Assembly (NCBI GenBank): GCA_001507425.1
Contig: LMAJ01000002.1
Coordinates: forward strand, 170,295 to 234,294
From: Flavobacteriaceae bacterium CRH
GTDB taxonomy: Bacteria > Bacteroidota > Bacteroidia > Flavobacteriales > Flavobacteriaceae
DNA length: 64,000 nucleotides
Direction: 5' to 3'
Both the position numbers and the translations under genes were made by a program. Below the pieces are notes generated by a model. It saw only the letters and a list, made by a program, of their open reading frames with translations. It was not told where the DNA came from and ran no database searches. Shown here in pieces: positions 53,462 through 62,262 of the stretch (position 1 is the stretch's first letter; every line of letters begins with the position of its first letter).

Positions 53462-54907
53462 CTAAAGATTTGTAATCGGACTGTATTTTGGTACCAATGT
53501 TTTCATTACGATCCAACCTGTCAGGTAACAAATTGCACAAATAGAAAATATGATAAAATATCCTGCTTCAATTCCTTTAAAGCCCATAAAAGCCATATCC
53601 GTTTCTTTTGCATGATCAAATAACATTCCTGATCCTTTGTTGATTAAAGTGGAACCAATACCTCCTGCCAAACCACCAATTCCGGTAATCGTTGCAATTG
53701 CCTTTTTAGGAAACATATCTCCAACCGTTGTAAAAATATTAGCAGACCATGATTGGTGAGCCGCTCCTGCAATACCAATAATAATTACGGGAATCCAGTA
53801 ACTTATATATCCTAAAGGTTGTGCGATTAAGGCTAATAATGGAAAAAACGCAAAAATTAACATCGCTCTCATTCTTCCTTCGTATGGGTTCATTCCTTTT
53901 TTCTCTACAAAATAAGTTGGCAACCAACCGCCAATAATAGAAAGCAGTGTAATCATGTATAAAACAAATAATGGTAAAGCAGCTTGCGTAGAATCCATTC
54001 CGTAAACAGAACTTAAATAAGCCGGTGTCCAGAATAAAAAGAACCACCAAACGCCATCTGTCATGAATTTACCAAAGGCAAAAGCCCATGTTTGTTTGTA
54101 TTTAAAACAATCTACAAAGGATACTTTGGTTGTAGTTTCAGGAATGTAACCTACAATTTTAGCATCAGCAATATCATCTTGTTGTATATATTCTAATTCT
54201 TCAGCACTAACTTTTGGGTGTCTTTCCGGTTTATCATACATAAAAACCCAAAATCCCATCCATACAAAACCTAAAGCACCAATGATTATAAAAGCCATTT
54301 CCCAACCAAAAGATTTCGCTATAAACGGAATCGAAATTGGAGCCGCCAATGCACCTACGGTAGCACCTGCGTTAAAGATACTGGTCGAAAAAGCCCTGTC
54401 TTTTTTAGGAAAATATTCTGCCGTTGTTTTAATGGCCGCAGGAAAATTTCCAGCTTCTCCAATGGCTAAAATAAAACGGGCAAAAATGAATAAACTAACA
54501 CTTACGTTAATTACCATTCCTGTATCGTTTACATTTTTAATCACTTCCTGAGCTCCTTCAAAACCTACAAACCAGTTTCCTGTAATGATTCCCGAAGTTG
54601 CAATTCCGCAAAATGCATGCAAACAAGCACCTACAGACCAAATGCCGATAGCCCAAAGAAAACCTTTTTTAGTATCCAGCCAATCCACAAATCGTCCGGC
54701 AAATAATAAGGATACGGCGTAAAATATGGAGAATAGCGCTGTAATATTTCCGTAATCGTTGTTGGTCCAGTGAAATTCGGGAGCAATAAAATCATTCCAC
54801 GTCAAAGAAAGAACTTGTCTGTCTAAATAGTTAATCGTAGTTGCAAAAAACAATAATGCGCAAATACTCCAGCGGTACTTTCCTGTGTTTTGTTTGATTT
54901 GATTCAT
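53462..54907 (-). CDS. MFS hexuronate transporter, distal copy
   Basis: The protein has 481 residues and is paralogous to the neighbour: KYRWSICALLFFATTINYLD, AIGEAGNFPAAIKTTAEYFP, SIFNAGATVGALAAPISIPF and QSWSANIFTTVGDMFPKKAI. It differs by an insertion of about 33 residues near 110-145 (IITGNWFVGFEGAQEVIKNV), between early membrane segments. It probably carries a related but distinct uronate, for example an unsaturated or ketodeoxy form. Its promoter carries the LacI-type operator at 55034-55047. Confidence 0.9.
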   Translation of the reverse strand: MNQIKQNTGKYRWSICALLFFATTINYLDRQVLSLTWNDFIAPEFHWTNNDYGNITALFSIFYAVSLLFAGRFVDWLDTKKGFLWAIGIWSVGACLHAFCGIATSGIITGNWFVGFEGAQEVIKNVNDTGMVINVSVSLFIFARFILAIGEAGNFPAAIKTTAEYFPKKDRAFSTSIFNAGATVGALAAPISIPFIAKSFGWEMAFIIIGALGFVWMGFWVFMYDKPERHPKVSAEELEYIQQDDIADAKIVGYIPETTTKVSFVDCFKYKQTWAFAFGKFMTDGVWWFFLFWTPAYLSSVYGMDSTQAALPLFVLYMITLLSIIGGWLPTYFVEKKGMNPYEGRMRAMLIFAFFPLLALIAQPLGYISYWIPVIIIGIAGAAHQSWSANIFTTVGDMFPKKAIATITGIGGLAGGIGSTLINKGSGMLFDHAKETDMAFMGFKGIEAGYFIIFSICAICYLTGWIVMKTLVPKYSPITNL

Positions 54908-55366
54908 AATAATGAGTTGGTTGGCTAATAAAGTAATGTTACTAATTCTAAAATTTCAATTTTACATTGCTGTTGGAGTTAAGAGTTCATTCAGAACCGT
55001 CTAACAGAAATTGCGCAACAAAATTTCAAATAATGTAATCGATTGCACAAATATAGTTTATAATCTTAATATTCCAAATTAATTATATAAAAAATTATTT
55101 TGGCGGATAAAATAAACATTTCACGTAAAAAAAGGAATTCAAAATTACATATTAAACAATATATGTGTTAAAAGTCAATATGCAAAATTCATCCGTTTTA
55201 GGTGTCAAAATAGTACTAAAATCGGCACTTCAAATTTTTTTTATAAAGATTATTCTTATCTAAAAATAAATATGTTTTTATACGGCTGATAATGCTTACA
55301 AATCAGGAAAATGACATAAATTTGAATTCAGTCATATAAACCAGCTATTAACTAATCTTATTTACA
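54908..55366. other. 459-nt divergent intergenic region
   Basis: It contains the operator/promoter of the distal transporter (separate entry). The rest, roughly 55080-55366, is AT-rich and must hold the promoter for the plus-strand esterase. I see no ORF or stem-loop there. Confidence 0.7.
55034..55055 (-). promoter_or_regulatory. LacI-type operator and promoter of the distal MFS transporter
   Basis: TGTAATCGATTGCA (55034-55047) abuts the perfect -7 box TATATTTG on the minus strand (55048-55055). A TTTG -33 element lies at 55075-55078 with a 19-nt spacer, the consensus distance. Confidence 0.85.
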
Positions 55367-56305
55367 TTGAAAAATCTAAAAAACTTCTTCATAAAAAATC
55401 CAATTTTAAACTTCATTTTTCTTTTAGGAATGACAACTCAAATACAAGCACAAAATCAGGTTCTTCCTTTATGGAAAGTAATTCCACAAGAAATAAAAGC
55501 TCCCGATTATAAGGAAAAAGAAATTTTACAAGACGGAAAAGTGCAAAGTACAAGTTTGGTTTCTATACCTACTTTAAGTGTGTTTTTACCTTCGGGAATT
55601 AAACAGAATCAAACGGCTGTAATCATTTTGCCTGGCGGAGGATATCAGCATTTGGCTATTGACAAAGAAGGAACCAAAGTAGCGCAATGGTTTAATAGTT
55701 TCGGTATTGTTGCTTTTGTATTAAAGTACAGATTACCAAGCGATTTAATTATGACAAACAAAACGGTTGGACCTTTGCAGGATGCGCAGGAAGCCATACG
55801 CGTTGTTAGACAAAATGCTGCAAAATGGAATATTGACCCGAATAAAATTGGGATAATGGGATTTTCTGCCGGCGGACATTTAGCTTCGACATTGGCAACA
55901 CATTATGATGACAGAGTTTACGAAACATCTTCTAAAGTGAGTGCCCGTCCTGATTTTTCGCTTTTAATTTATCCTGTAATTTCGATGCAAAATGATGTAA
56001 CGCACAAAGGTTCACAAGTTAGTTTATTGGGAGAAAATGCTTCTCAGCAAGACATTGATTCTTTTTCTAATGAAAAAAAGGTGACTGCTCAAACTCCTCC
56101 GGCCTTTTTAGTTCATGCTACAGACGATGGCGCAGTTTTACCTGAAAACAGTATTGATTATTATTTGGCACTTAAAAATAATAAAGTTGTAGCGGAGTTA
56201 CATTTATATGAAAATGGCGGCCACGGATTTGGTTTGGGCGTAAAAGATACCAGCAAATTTTGGACAAAAGCCTGCGAGGAATGGCTTAAAAGCAACAATT
56301 TCTAA
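55367..56305 (+). CDS. Secreted alpha/beta-hydrolase esterase (TTG start)
   Basis: The protein has 312 residues. The start appears to be TTG at 55367, since it alone gives a full signal peptide (about 1-28, ILNFIFLLGMTTQIQAQ); the first ATG in frame (codon 22) would remove it. The oxyanion block LPGGGYQHLA, the nucleophile GFSAGG (Ser167) and a C-terminal GGHGFGLG His are present. It belongs with the acetylxylan/pectin-type lipases seen in glycan loci; the acyl substrate is unknown. It is divergent from the uronate transporter and followed by a strong terminator. Confidence 0.85.
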   Translation: MKNLKNFFIKNPILNFIFLLGMTTQIQAQNQVLPLWKVIPQEIKAPDYKEKEILQDGKVQSTSLVSIPTLSVFLPSGIKQNQTAVIILPGGGYQHLAIDKEGTKVAQWFNSFGIVAFVLKYRLPSDLIMTNKTVGPLQDAQEAIRVVRQNAAKWNIDPNKIGIMGFSAGGHLASTLATHYDDRVYETSSKVSARPDFSLLIYPVISMQNDVTHKGSQVSLLGENASQQDIDSFSNEKKVTAQTPPAFLVHATDDGAVLPENSIDYYLALKNNKVVAELHLYENGGHGFGLGVKDTSKFWTKACEEWLKSNNF

Positions 56306-56314
56306 AATAAAAAA

Positions 56315-56350
56315 GGTTTTTAGATTTAGCTATAACTAAATCTAAAAACC
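56315..56350. terminator. Terminator after the esterase
   Basis: A perfect 15-bp stem, GGTTTTTAGATTTAG / CTAAATCTAAAAACC, with a 6-nt loop lies 10 nt after the stop codon. Confidence 0.85.
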
Positions 56351-56770
56351 ATAATAAAATTAGACTTTATTGTATTGTTTGTAAATTTCTACAACGATCC
56401 ACGATCAAATGAATATGTCAAATTTTCTTTTTTAACTAAATTGTTTTCCAAAAAACTATACTATAGAAGTAATAATGATGTTTAAAAAAGGCAAAAAAAT
56501 CATTGGCATTAATTCTATACCACAAAACTACAAGCTAGTTTTTATAATCCCTTACGGGTTTCCACATTTTGGGATTTTTTTTTAAAGGCTCTGAGCTTAT
56601 AAGACTCTAAGTAACTAAGGTTCTGGGGTTTTATGAAATTCGTTTACTAACTAAATTTCTAAGTTCTTTTAAGCTTTTAAGATTCTTAGTTTTTTATACT
56701 GCGTTTTCAAGTCTTCAAAGAGAAACCTAAATACTTACAACCTTAGCATCTCAGAATCTCAGAACCTTTC

Positions 56771-57019
56771 TTATTCCAGATTAAGTTGAAGCCATGATAA
56801 AACAAATAAATTTGCTAAAGTGAATTACAAGTTCTGTCAAAAACTGAAATCAAAACCAATAAATTTGCTAAAGTAAATTACAAGTTCTGTCAAAAACTGA
56901 AATTAAAATCTAAAAGAAAGAAAACTTAGCAACTTTTTTTCTTATTCTAGATTAAGTTGAAGTTATGATGAAACAAGTAAATTTGCTAAAGAAATTACAA
57001 ATTCTGTTAAACTGAAATT
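56771..57019. repeat. Three-copy noncoding direct repeat
   Basis: A ~45-nt core (AATTTGCTAAAG, then AATTACAAGTTCTGTCAAAA, then CTGAAAT) occurs at 56805-56852, 56859-56904 and 56977-57019. Copies 1 and 3 are also preceded by a ~34-nt shared leader (TTATTCCAGATTAAGTTGAA / TTATTCTAGATTAAGTTGAA, from 56771 and 56942). Confidence 0.9.
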
Positions 57020-57086
57020 TTAAAGATTTAGAAGCTCAGCAACACAGTTCCGAAGCTTCGGGATTGTAACTTTAAAACAAAAAAAA

Positions 57087-57401
57087 ATGAAAAATCTTGA
57101 ATTCTTATTACTCGGAAAAAACGAAGCGATATTGGCCATTTTACTTCGACTTGTAAATGCAGATGCAAACTGGAATGCAGTTGCTTTTAGTGACGAGAAA
57201 GAAGCTCAGGAATACTTTCAGAATCACAAAATCGATATTGTTCTTTTGAGTTCCGGAATCGAAGACCATATCGAAAAAGAGTTTACTTCTTTTTGCTTAA
57301 AAAATCAGCCTGAAGTAGAAGTAATTGAACATTTTGGCGGAGGAAGCGGTTTATTAAAATCAGAAATCCTTCACCGATTATATCTAAAAGGAAAAAATTA
57401 G
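57087..57401 (+). CDS. Small receiver-like protein, 104 residues
   Basis: It has no signal peptide. The sequence NLEFLLLGKNEAILAILLRL, AFSDEKEAQEYFQ, IDIVLLSSGIEDHIEKEF resembles the first half of a CheY-like receiver. Where the phospho-acceptor Asp should be (in the DIVLLD-type strand), it has SS, so phosphotransfer is unlikely. The end (SEILHRLYLKGKN) lacks an output domain. It follows the repeat-rich gap and precedes the cysteine hydrolase by 231 nt. A degenerate receiver is my best reading; function is unknown. Confidence 0.6.
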   Translation: MKNLEFLLLGKNEAILAILLRLVNADANWNAVAFSDEKEAQEYFQNHKIDIVLLSSGIEDHIEKEFTSFCLKNQPEVEVIEHFGGGSGLLKSEILHRLYLKGKN

Positions 57402-57632
57402 GTACCCAACTTTTCCTTTTTAAAATTCATTAAAAAGCTTTAAAATATTTCATTACACGAATATCCAATTTTTAATTGACGATATATCGTTAAAATCTTT
57501 ATTGCCTTTTCTGAAAAACCTTTTAAAATCAACACATTACAAACAAGGCATTTTATTTGAATGCAATACATTGAAAATCAAAAGAAAAATAATTTTTAAA
57601 AACATTTTTATTCACAACAAAATCACATTATC

Positions 57633-58322
57633 ATGAAAAAATTAATCTTAACAGCAGCATTATTATTCGTTACTTTTATCGGTTTCGCACAAAAACCAAG
57701 TCCGGCATTATTAAGCCCAACGAACCACACTTTAGTACTTATCGATTATGAAAGCCAAATGGCATTTGCAGTAGGAAGTACACCAATTGATCAGCTTCGT
57801 AACAATACCGCTTTAGTTGCCGGTGCTTCAAAAATCTTCAAAGTTCCAACCATTGTAACAACAGTTGCAGAAAAATCGTTTAGTGGACCTGTATTTAGAG
57901 AAATCGAAGAATTCTACCCACAAAAAACTTCAAACTATATCGATCGTACATCAATGAACACTTGGGAAGATGTTCCTGCCTATAAAGCAATTACTGAAAA
58001 AGGTAAAAAGAAATTAGTTTTTGGTGGTTTATGGACAAGCGTTTGTATCGTAGGGCCAACATTATCAGCAATCGCAGAAGGTTATGATGTTTATGTAATT
58101 ACAGATGCAAGTGCAGATGTTTCTAAAGAAGCTCACGAAATGGCTATTACACGTATGGTTCAGGCTGGTGCTCACCCAATTACATCATTACAATATTTAT
58201 TAGAATTACAACGCGACTGGGCTCGTCAGGAAACTTATGTAGCCGTAACAGATTTAGCTAAAAAATACGGTGGTGCTTATGGTGTAGGTATTCAATACGC
58301 ACATGAAATGTTCAAACACTAA
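57633..58322 (+). CDS. Secreted isochorismatase-family cysteine hydrolase
   Basis: The protein has 229 residues with a signal peptide (about 1-19, ending GFAQ). The catalytic triad of the family is visible: Asp38 in LVLIDYES, Lys125-127 in KGKKKLVFGG and Cys138 in WTSVCIVGPT. The family hydrolyses amides or vinyl ethers such as nicotinamide, N-carbamoyl compounds or isochorismate; an exported form suggests a periplasmic substrate that cannot be named here. It is separated from the amidohydrolase by an inverted repeat and a terminator, so it is probably transcribed alone. Confidence 0.88.
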   Translation: MKKLILTAALLFVTFIGFAQKPSPALLSPTNHTLVLIDYESQMAFAVGSTPIDQLRNNTALVAGASKIFKVPTIVTTVAEKSFSGPVFREIEEFYPQKTSNYIDRTSMNTWEDVPAYKAITEKGKKKLVFGGLWTSVCIVGPTLSAIAEGYDVYVITDASADVSKEAHEMAITRMVQAGAHPITSLQYLLELQRDWARQETYVAVTDLAKKYGGAYGVGIQYAHEMFKH

Positions 58323-58332
58323 TTTATATTCT

Positions 58333-58434
58333 AATTAAAAATTTAGAATTAAAAATTAAAAATCGACTAAATCTGTGTAAAAAATTAAACTACGCTCTCT
58401 AAACTTTTTAATTTTTAATTCTAAATTTTTAATT
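58333..58434. repeat. 30-bp perfect inverted repeat after the cysteine hydrolase
   Basis: Arms at 58333-58362 and 58405-58434 are exactly complementary (left arm begins AATTAAAAATTTAGAATTAA), with a 42-nt spacer. The arms are almost pure A/T. It is immediately followed by the terminator at 58439. Confidence 0.95.
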
Positions 58435-58438
58435 AAAT

Positions 58439-58468
58439 AGACTGTGTTAAGTCACAGTCTTTTTTTTA
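58439..58468 (+). terminator. Terminator downstream of the cysteine hydrolase
   Basis: The stem AGACTGTG / CACAGTCT has a 6-nt loop and is followed by eight T's. Confidence 0.85.
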
Positions 58469-58496
58469 CCCAAAACACAATAAAAAAACCACGATT

Positions 58497-60281
58497 ATGA
58501 AACTTACTTTTAAAACACTAGCGTTTCTTTTAATCCTTTCGCTTCCTGTTTTCGCTCAAAGCAAAAAAGCTACACTTATCGTTCATCATGCTGTTATTCA
58601 TACTTTAGATGATAAAAATACAATTGTTGAAGCTATGGCTATTGCCGATGGAAAAATCCTGAAAACCGGAAAAAACAGCGAAATATTAAAATTAAAAAAC
58701 AAAAATACAACCGTAATTGATGCCAAGGGAAAAGTAATTATTCCCGGAATATTCGATTCTCACATGCATATTATTCGCGGCGGAAGGTTCTTTAATACCG
58801 AATTGCGCTGGGATGGCGTTAAATCCCTCAAAAGAGCTTTGGCCATGTTAAAAGAACAAGCGCAAAGAACGCCAAAAGGACAATGGGTTCGTGTTGTTGG
58901 TGGCTGGAATGCCTATCAGTTTGAAGAAAAAAGACTCCCAACTTTAGCCGAAATTAATGAAGCTACAGGCGATGTACCAACTTTTGTACTGCATTTATAC
59001 GGTCATGCTTATTTGAATAAAGCCGGAATTGAAGCTTTGAAAATAGATGCCAACACTCCAAATCCAAACGGTGGACTTGTTGAAAAAGACGCCAACGGAA
59101 ACCCAACCGGATTATTAGTCGCAGAACCAAATGCCTTTATTTTATACTCGACACTTTCTAAACTTCCGGAATTAACTCCTGACGAAAAAGTAAATTCGAC
59201 CAAACAATTTATGATCGAAATGAACCGTCTTGGTGTAACGGCTATTATCGATGCCGGTGGCGGATTTCAAAACTTTCCTGATGATTATGGCGTAACAAAT
59301 GGTTTGTGCAAAGACAGCGATTTAACCATCAGAATGCCTTATTATTTGTTTGCCCAAAAAGCAGGAAGCGAACTTAATGATTACAGTAAATGGGTTAGCA
59401 CCGTTGAAATTGGTGAAGGTTGTGACGATCACGACGACAGTAAAGTAGAATATCATGCGCAGGGTGCCGGAGAAAATTTAGTGATGAGCGCCGGAGATTT
59501 TGAAAACTTCGATAAACCAAGACCAGAACTAAGCCCGGCAATGGAAGGACAATTGAAAGAAGTTTTATCATTATTAATTAAAAAAAGATGGCCGTTTAGA
59601 ATTCACGCCACTTATAACGAAAGCATTACAAGATTTTTGAATGTCATTGAAGACATTAATAAAGAAACGCCACTAAACGGACTTTTATGGTTTTTTGATC
59701 ACGGAGAAACGGTTTCTTTAGAAAATTTAAAACGAATTAAAGCTTTAAACGGCGGATTAGCAATTCAGCACAGAATGGCATATCAGGGCGAAAGTTTTAT
59801 AAAAAGATATGGAAAAACGGCTGCTGCAAATACAGTTCCGCTTAAGAAAATACAAGAATTAGGAATTAAGGTTGGAATGGGAACTGACGGAACCCGTGTT
59901 GCAAGCTACAATCCATGGGTTGGTTTATATTGGTTAACAACAGGGAAAACGCTGGGCGGCTTAAAATACATGGCCGACGAAAATATTCAGGACAGAACAA
60001 GTGCTTTAAAATTATTTACTTACGGAAGCGCACAATTAATCAATTTAGAAAAAGACCGCGGTATGCTAAAAGAAAATAATCTGGCTGATTTCGCTATTCT
60101 TTCTGATGATTATTTTAATACTCCTGAAGAAAAAATCTTAAATATAGAATCGAAACTTACTGTTGTAAACGGAAAAGTGGTCTATGCCGACAATGACTTT
60201 AGAACATTTGCAAGCCCAACGCCAAAAGCACTTCCGGATTGGAGTCCGGTAAATTATTTTGGAGGATATCAAAAAAATTAA
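58497..60281 (+). CDS. Secreted amidohydrolase (YtcJ-like, amidohydrolase_3)
   Basis: The protein has 594 residues with a signal peptide (about 1-21). The N-terminal composite beta domain (TLIVHHAVIHTLDDKNTIVE, VIDAKGKVIIPGIFDSHMHI) holds the metal-binding HxH (His89, His91). KAGIEALKIDANTPNPNGGL and GMGTDGTRVASYNPWVGLYW are typical of YtcJ-like enzymes, as is the C-terminal LADFAILSDDYF. These are predicted metal-dependent amide hydrolases with mostly unknown substrates. The porin gene starts 3 nt after its stop, so the two form an operon, suggesting that the porin admits its substrate. Confidence 0.9.
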   Translation: MKLTFKTLAFLLILSLPVFAQSKKATLIVHHAVIHTLDDKNTIVEAMAIADGKILKTGKNSEILKLKNKNTTVIDAKGKVIIPGIFDSHMHIIRGGRFFNTELRWDGVKSLKRALAMLKEQAQRTPKGQWVRVVGGWNAYQFEEKRLPTLAEINEATGDVPTFVLHLYGHAYLNKAGIEALKIDANTPNPNGGLVEKDANGNPTGLLVAEPNAFILYSTLSKLPELTPDEKVNSTKQFMIEMNRLGVTAIIDAGGGFQNFPDDYGVTNGLCKDSDLTIRMPYYLFAQKAGSELNDYSKWVSTVEIGEGCDDHDDSKVEYHAQGAGENLVMSAGDFENFDKPRPELSPAMEGQLKEVLSLLIKKRWPFRIHATYNESITRFLNVIEDINKETPLNGLLWFFDHGETVSLENLKRIKALNGGLAIQHRMAYQGESFIKRYGKTAAANTVPLKKIQELGIKVGMGTDGTRVASYNPWVGLYWLTTGKTLGGLKYMADENIQDRTSALKLFTYGSAQLINLEKDRGMLKENNLADFAILSDDYFNTPEEKILNIESKLTVVNGKVVYADNDFRTFASPTPKALPDWSPVNYFGGYQKN

Positions 60282-60283
60282 TT

Positions 60284-61654
60284 ATGAAAAATATATGCTG
60301 TTTGTTGCTCCTTTTAGGGTTCACTTTTTCTGCAAATGCACAACAAAAACCCATTTTTCAAAAGGTTCGATATGATGACGATTTCACCTATCTTAAAACT
60401 GATTCGACAAAAAACCTTTACGAGAAAATCAAATATATCCCGTTAGGAAAAAACGATAAATTCTACGCAACAATTGGCGGCGAAATCAGAGAACAATATA
60501 CCTACACCGTTAATGATAAATGGGGGGACGAAAGCGATAGCGGCGACGGCTATTTGCTTTCCCGCTTTTTACTGAATGCTGATGTACATTTCGGGATTTT
60601 CAGGACTTTTGTAGAATTGCAAAGCAGTTTGGCAAACAGTAAAATCGATCCAAGTCCGGTTGATGAAAACGAATTAGATTTTCATCAGGCTTTTCTCGAT
60701 GTTGATTTTATTCGAAACAAAAACCAGCAACTTACATTTCGAGTAGGAAGACAGGAAATGTCGTATGGCTCACAGCGCTTAATCAGTGTTCGCGAACGCC
60801 CAAACAGCAGAATTTCTTATGATGGAATGAAGTTGTTTTTTAAAGATAAAAACTGGCAGACAGATGCTTTTTACACACATCCAATTGCGAATGTTCCGGG
60901 CGTTTTTAATGACGATTTTAATGATAACGCCAAACTTTGGGGAAGTTATACCGTAATTCATAAAGTACCTTTTATCGAAAATATCGATTTGTATTATTTA
61001 GGATTATGGAAAAACAAAGCTGTTTTTGATAATGCAATTGGCAAGGAAACCAGACATTCGTTTGGAACAAGAATTTGGAAATCGAAAGGAAACTGGAAAT
61101 ACGATTTTGAAGGCCTTTACCAATTTGGAACTATTGAGAACAAAACCATTGCTGCCTGGACACTTTCATCGAATACGTCCTATACTTTTGAAAACATTAA
61201 ATTTAATCCTGAACTTGGTTTAAAAACAGAAATTATTTCAGGAGACAAAAACAGCAATGATAATCGTTTGGAAACCTTTAATCCCTTATATCCAAAAGGT
61301 GCTTATTTTGGTTTAGTCGGTTTGATTGGCCCATCCAATTTAATTGATATTCACCCTTCAATCGCTTTAGATTTAACAGAAAAACTAGGCTTCGGAATTG
61401 ACTATGATATTTTCTGGAGACAAACTTTAAGTGATGGTTTGTACGCTCCAAACATGCAACTTTTATATTCAGGAAAAGATACAACCGAACGTTTTGTGGG
61501 CACACAATTGATCTCTAATTTTGATTATACCGTAAATCCGTTTTTAATGCTGTCTGTAGAAGGCGCATGGTTTAATGCCGGATCATTTTTAAAAGAGGTT
61601 GGTTCAGGAAAAGATTATTTTTATGCCGCGGTTACAGCTCAATTCAAATTTTAA
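60284..61654 (+). CDS. Alginate_exp-type outer-membrane porin
   Basis: I chose the ATG at 60284 (456 residues); the earlier in-frame ATG at 60239 overlaps the amidohydrolase gene. It has a signal peptide (about 1-19, GFTFSANA), then KFYATIGGEIREQYTYTVND, LSRFLLNADVHFGIFRTFVE, FRVGRQEMSYGSQRLISVRE and a terminal Phe (FYAAVTAQFKF). This is the pattern of the alginate_exp/AlgE-like barrel family. The family name does not imply alginate export; many members are general or substrate-specific porins. The tight spacing to the amidohydrolase supports a shared substrate. Confidence 0.88.
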   Translation: MKNICCLLLLLGFTFSANAQQKPIFQKVRYDDDFTYLKTDSTKNLYEKIKYIPLGKNDKFYATIGGEIREQYTYTVNDKWGDESDSGDGYLLSRFLLNADVHFGIFRTFVELQSSLANSKIDPSPVDENELDFHQAFLDVDFIRNKNQQLTFRVGRQEMSYGSQRLISVRERPNSRISYDGMKLFFKDKNWQTDAFYTHPIANVPGVFNDDFNDNAKLWGSYTVIHKVPFIENIDLYYLGLWKNKAVFDNAIGKETRHSFGTRIWKSKGNWKYDFEGLYQFGTIENKTIAAWTLSSNTSYTFENIKFNPELGLKTEIISGDKNSNDNRLETFNPLYPKGAYFGLVGLIGPSNLIDIHPSIALDLTEKLGFGIDYDIFWRQTLSDGLYAPNMQLLYSGKDTTERFVGTQLISNFDYTVNPFLMLSVEGAWFNAGSFLKEVGSGKDYFYAAVTAQFKF

Positions 61655-61677
61655 AAATAAAAAAATGTCAACGTTTT

Positions 61678-62160
61678 TCAACGGATTATTGAGTTATTAC
61701 AGTCTTCAGATGAAGAAATCTTTAATGTATTTAAAATTGAATATGCTTCATTGTAATCATTAGCTTTTTGTTCTTCGCTTTTATTGTCAAGAATTGAACA
61801 TGAAAATATAATTTTCATTCCCGAATCAATTATTATCCATTCATATTCTAAAGTGGAATATTCTTTAAAGTTTTTACATTTCAAGAATGAAGTAAAGTCT
61901 CCTATTGTAGATAGTGTATAGACATGATTTAATTCATTTTTAATCATGTCATCATTATAAATAGTATCATTAAAATATTCTAAAATAATAGCTTGGTTAT
62001 TTTTTTTATTAACGAACCAAAATTGATTTTTACTTACTTTTCTATAGGTCCATAAATATTTAGGGAAACTTATAGTAAAAGTAAATTCGGGCACATCAAA
62101 TAAGGAAATATTTTTGAATAATATTCTTGTCATTAAAGTATTAAATAATTTCTTTGGCAT
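61678..62160 (-). CDS. Unknown protein, 160 residues
   Basis: I do not recognise a family. There is no signal peptide, membrane segment or conserved catalytic motif. The composition is that of a soluble alpha/beta protein with many aromatic residues (VPEFTFTISFPKYLWTYRKV, NQFWFVNKKNNQAIILEYFN, EYSTLEYEWIIIDSGMKIIF). It is convergent with the porin (24 nt gap) and divergent from the RNA-ligase-like gene. The C-terminal SSSEDCNNSIIR is disordered-looking. Confidence 0.6.
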   Translation of the reverse strand: MPKKLFNTLMTRILFKNISLFDVPEFTFTISFPKYLWTYRKVSKNQFWFVNKKNNQAIILEYFNDTIYNDDMIKNELNHVYTLSTIGDFTSFLKCKNFKEYSTLEYEWIIIDSGMKIIFSCSILDNKSEEQKANDYNEAYSILNTLKISSSEDCNNSIIR

Positions 62161-62262
62161 AATGATGAATTATTTCTCAAGATGTAAAAATAGAAATCAC
62201 AAATTATCAAACAATACTTATGTCAATTTAAATTCTAAATTTGTGTAACCCAAACCTATAAA

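Larger units (their letters stand above)
56306..57086. other. 781-nt noncoding region with terminator and direct repeats
   Basis: Beyond the terminator at 56315-56350 and the direct repeats at 56771-57019 (separate entries), it holds scattered CTAAG/CTTAG words (56590-56770). No credible ORF was found. Confidence 0.7.

Noticed and set aside
56771..57019. Direct repeats as a CRISPR array
   Set aside because: Three diverged copies with uneven gaps (6 and 72 nt), no palindromic repeat and no cas genes.
60284..61654. Alginate export system
   Set aside because: Only a porin of the alginate_exp family is present; no alginate polymerase, epimerase or lyase genes accompany it.
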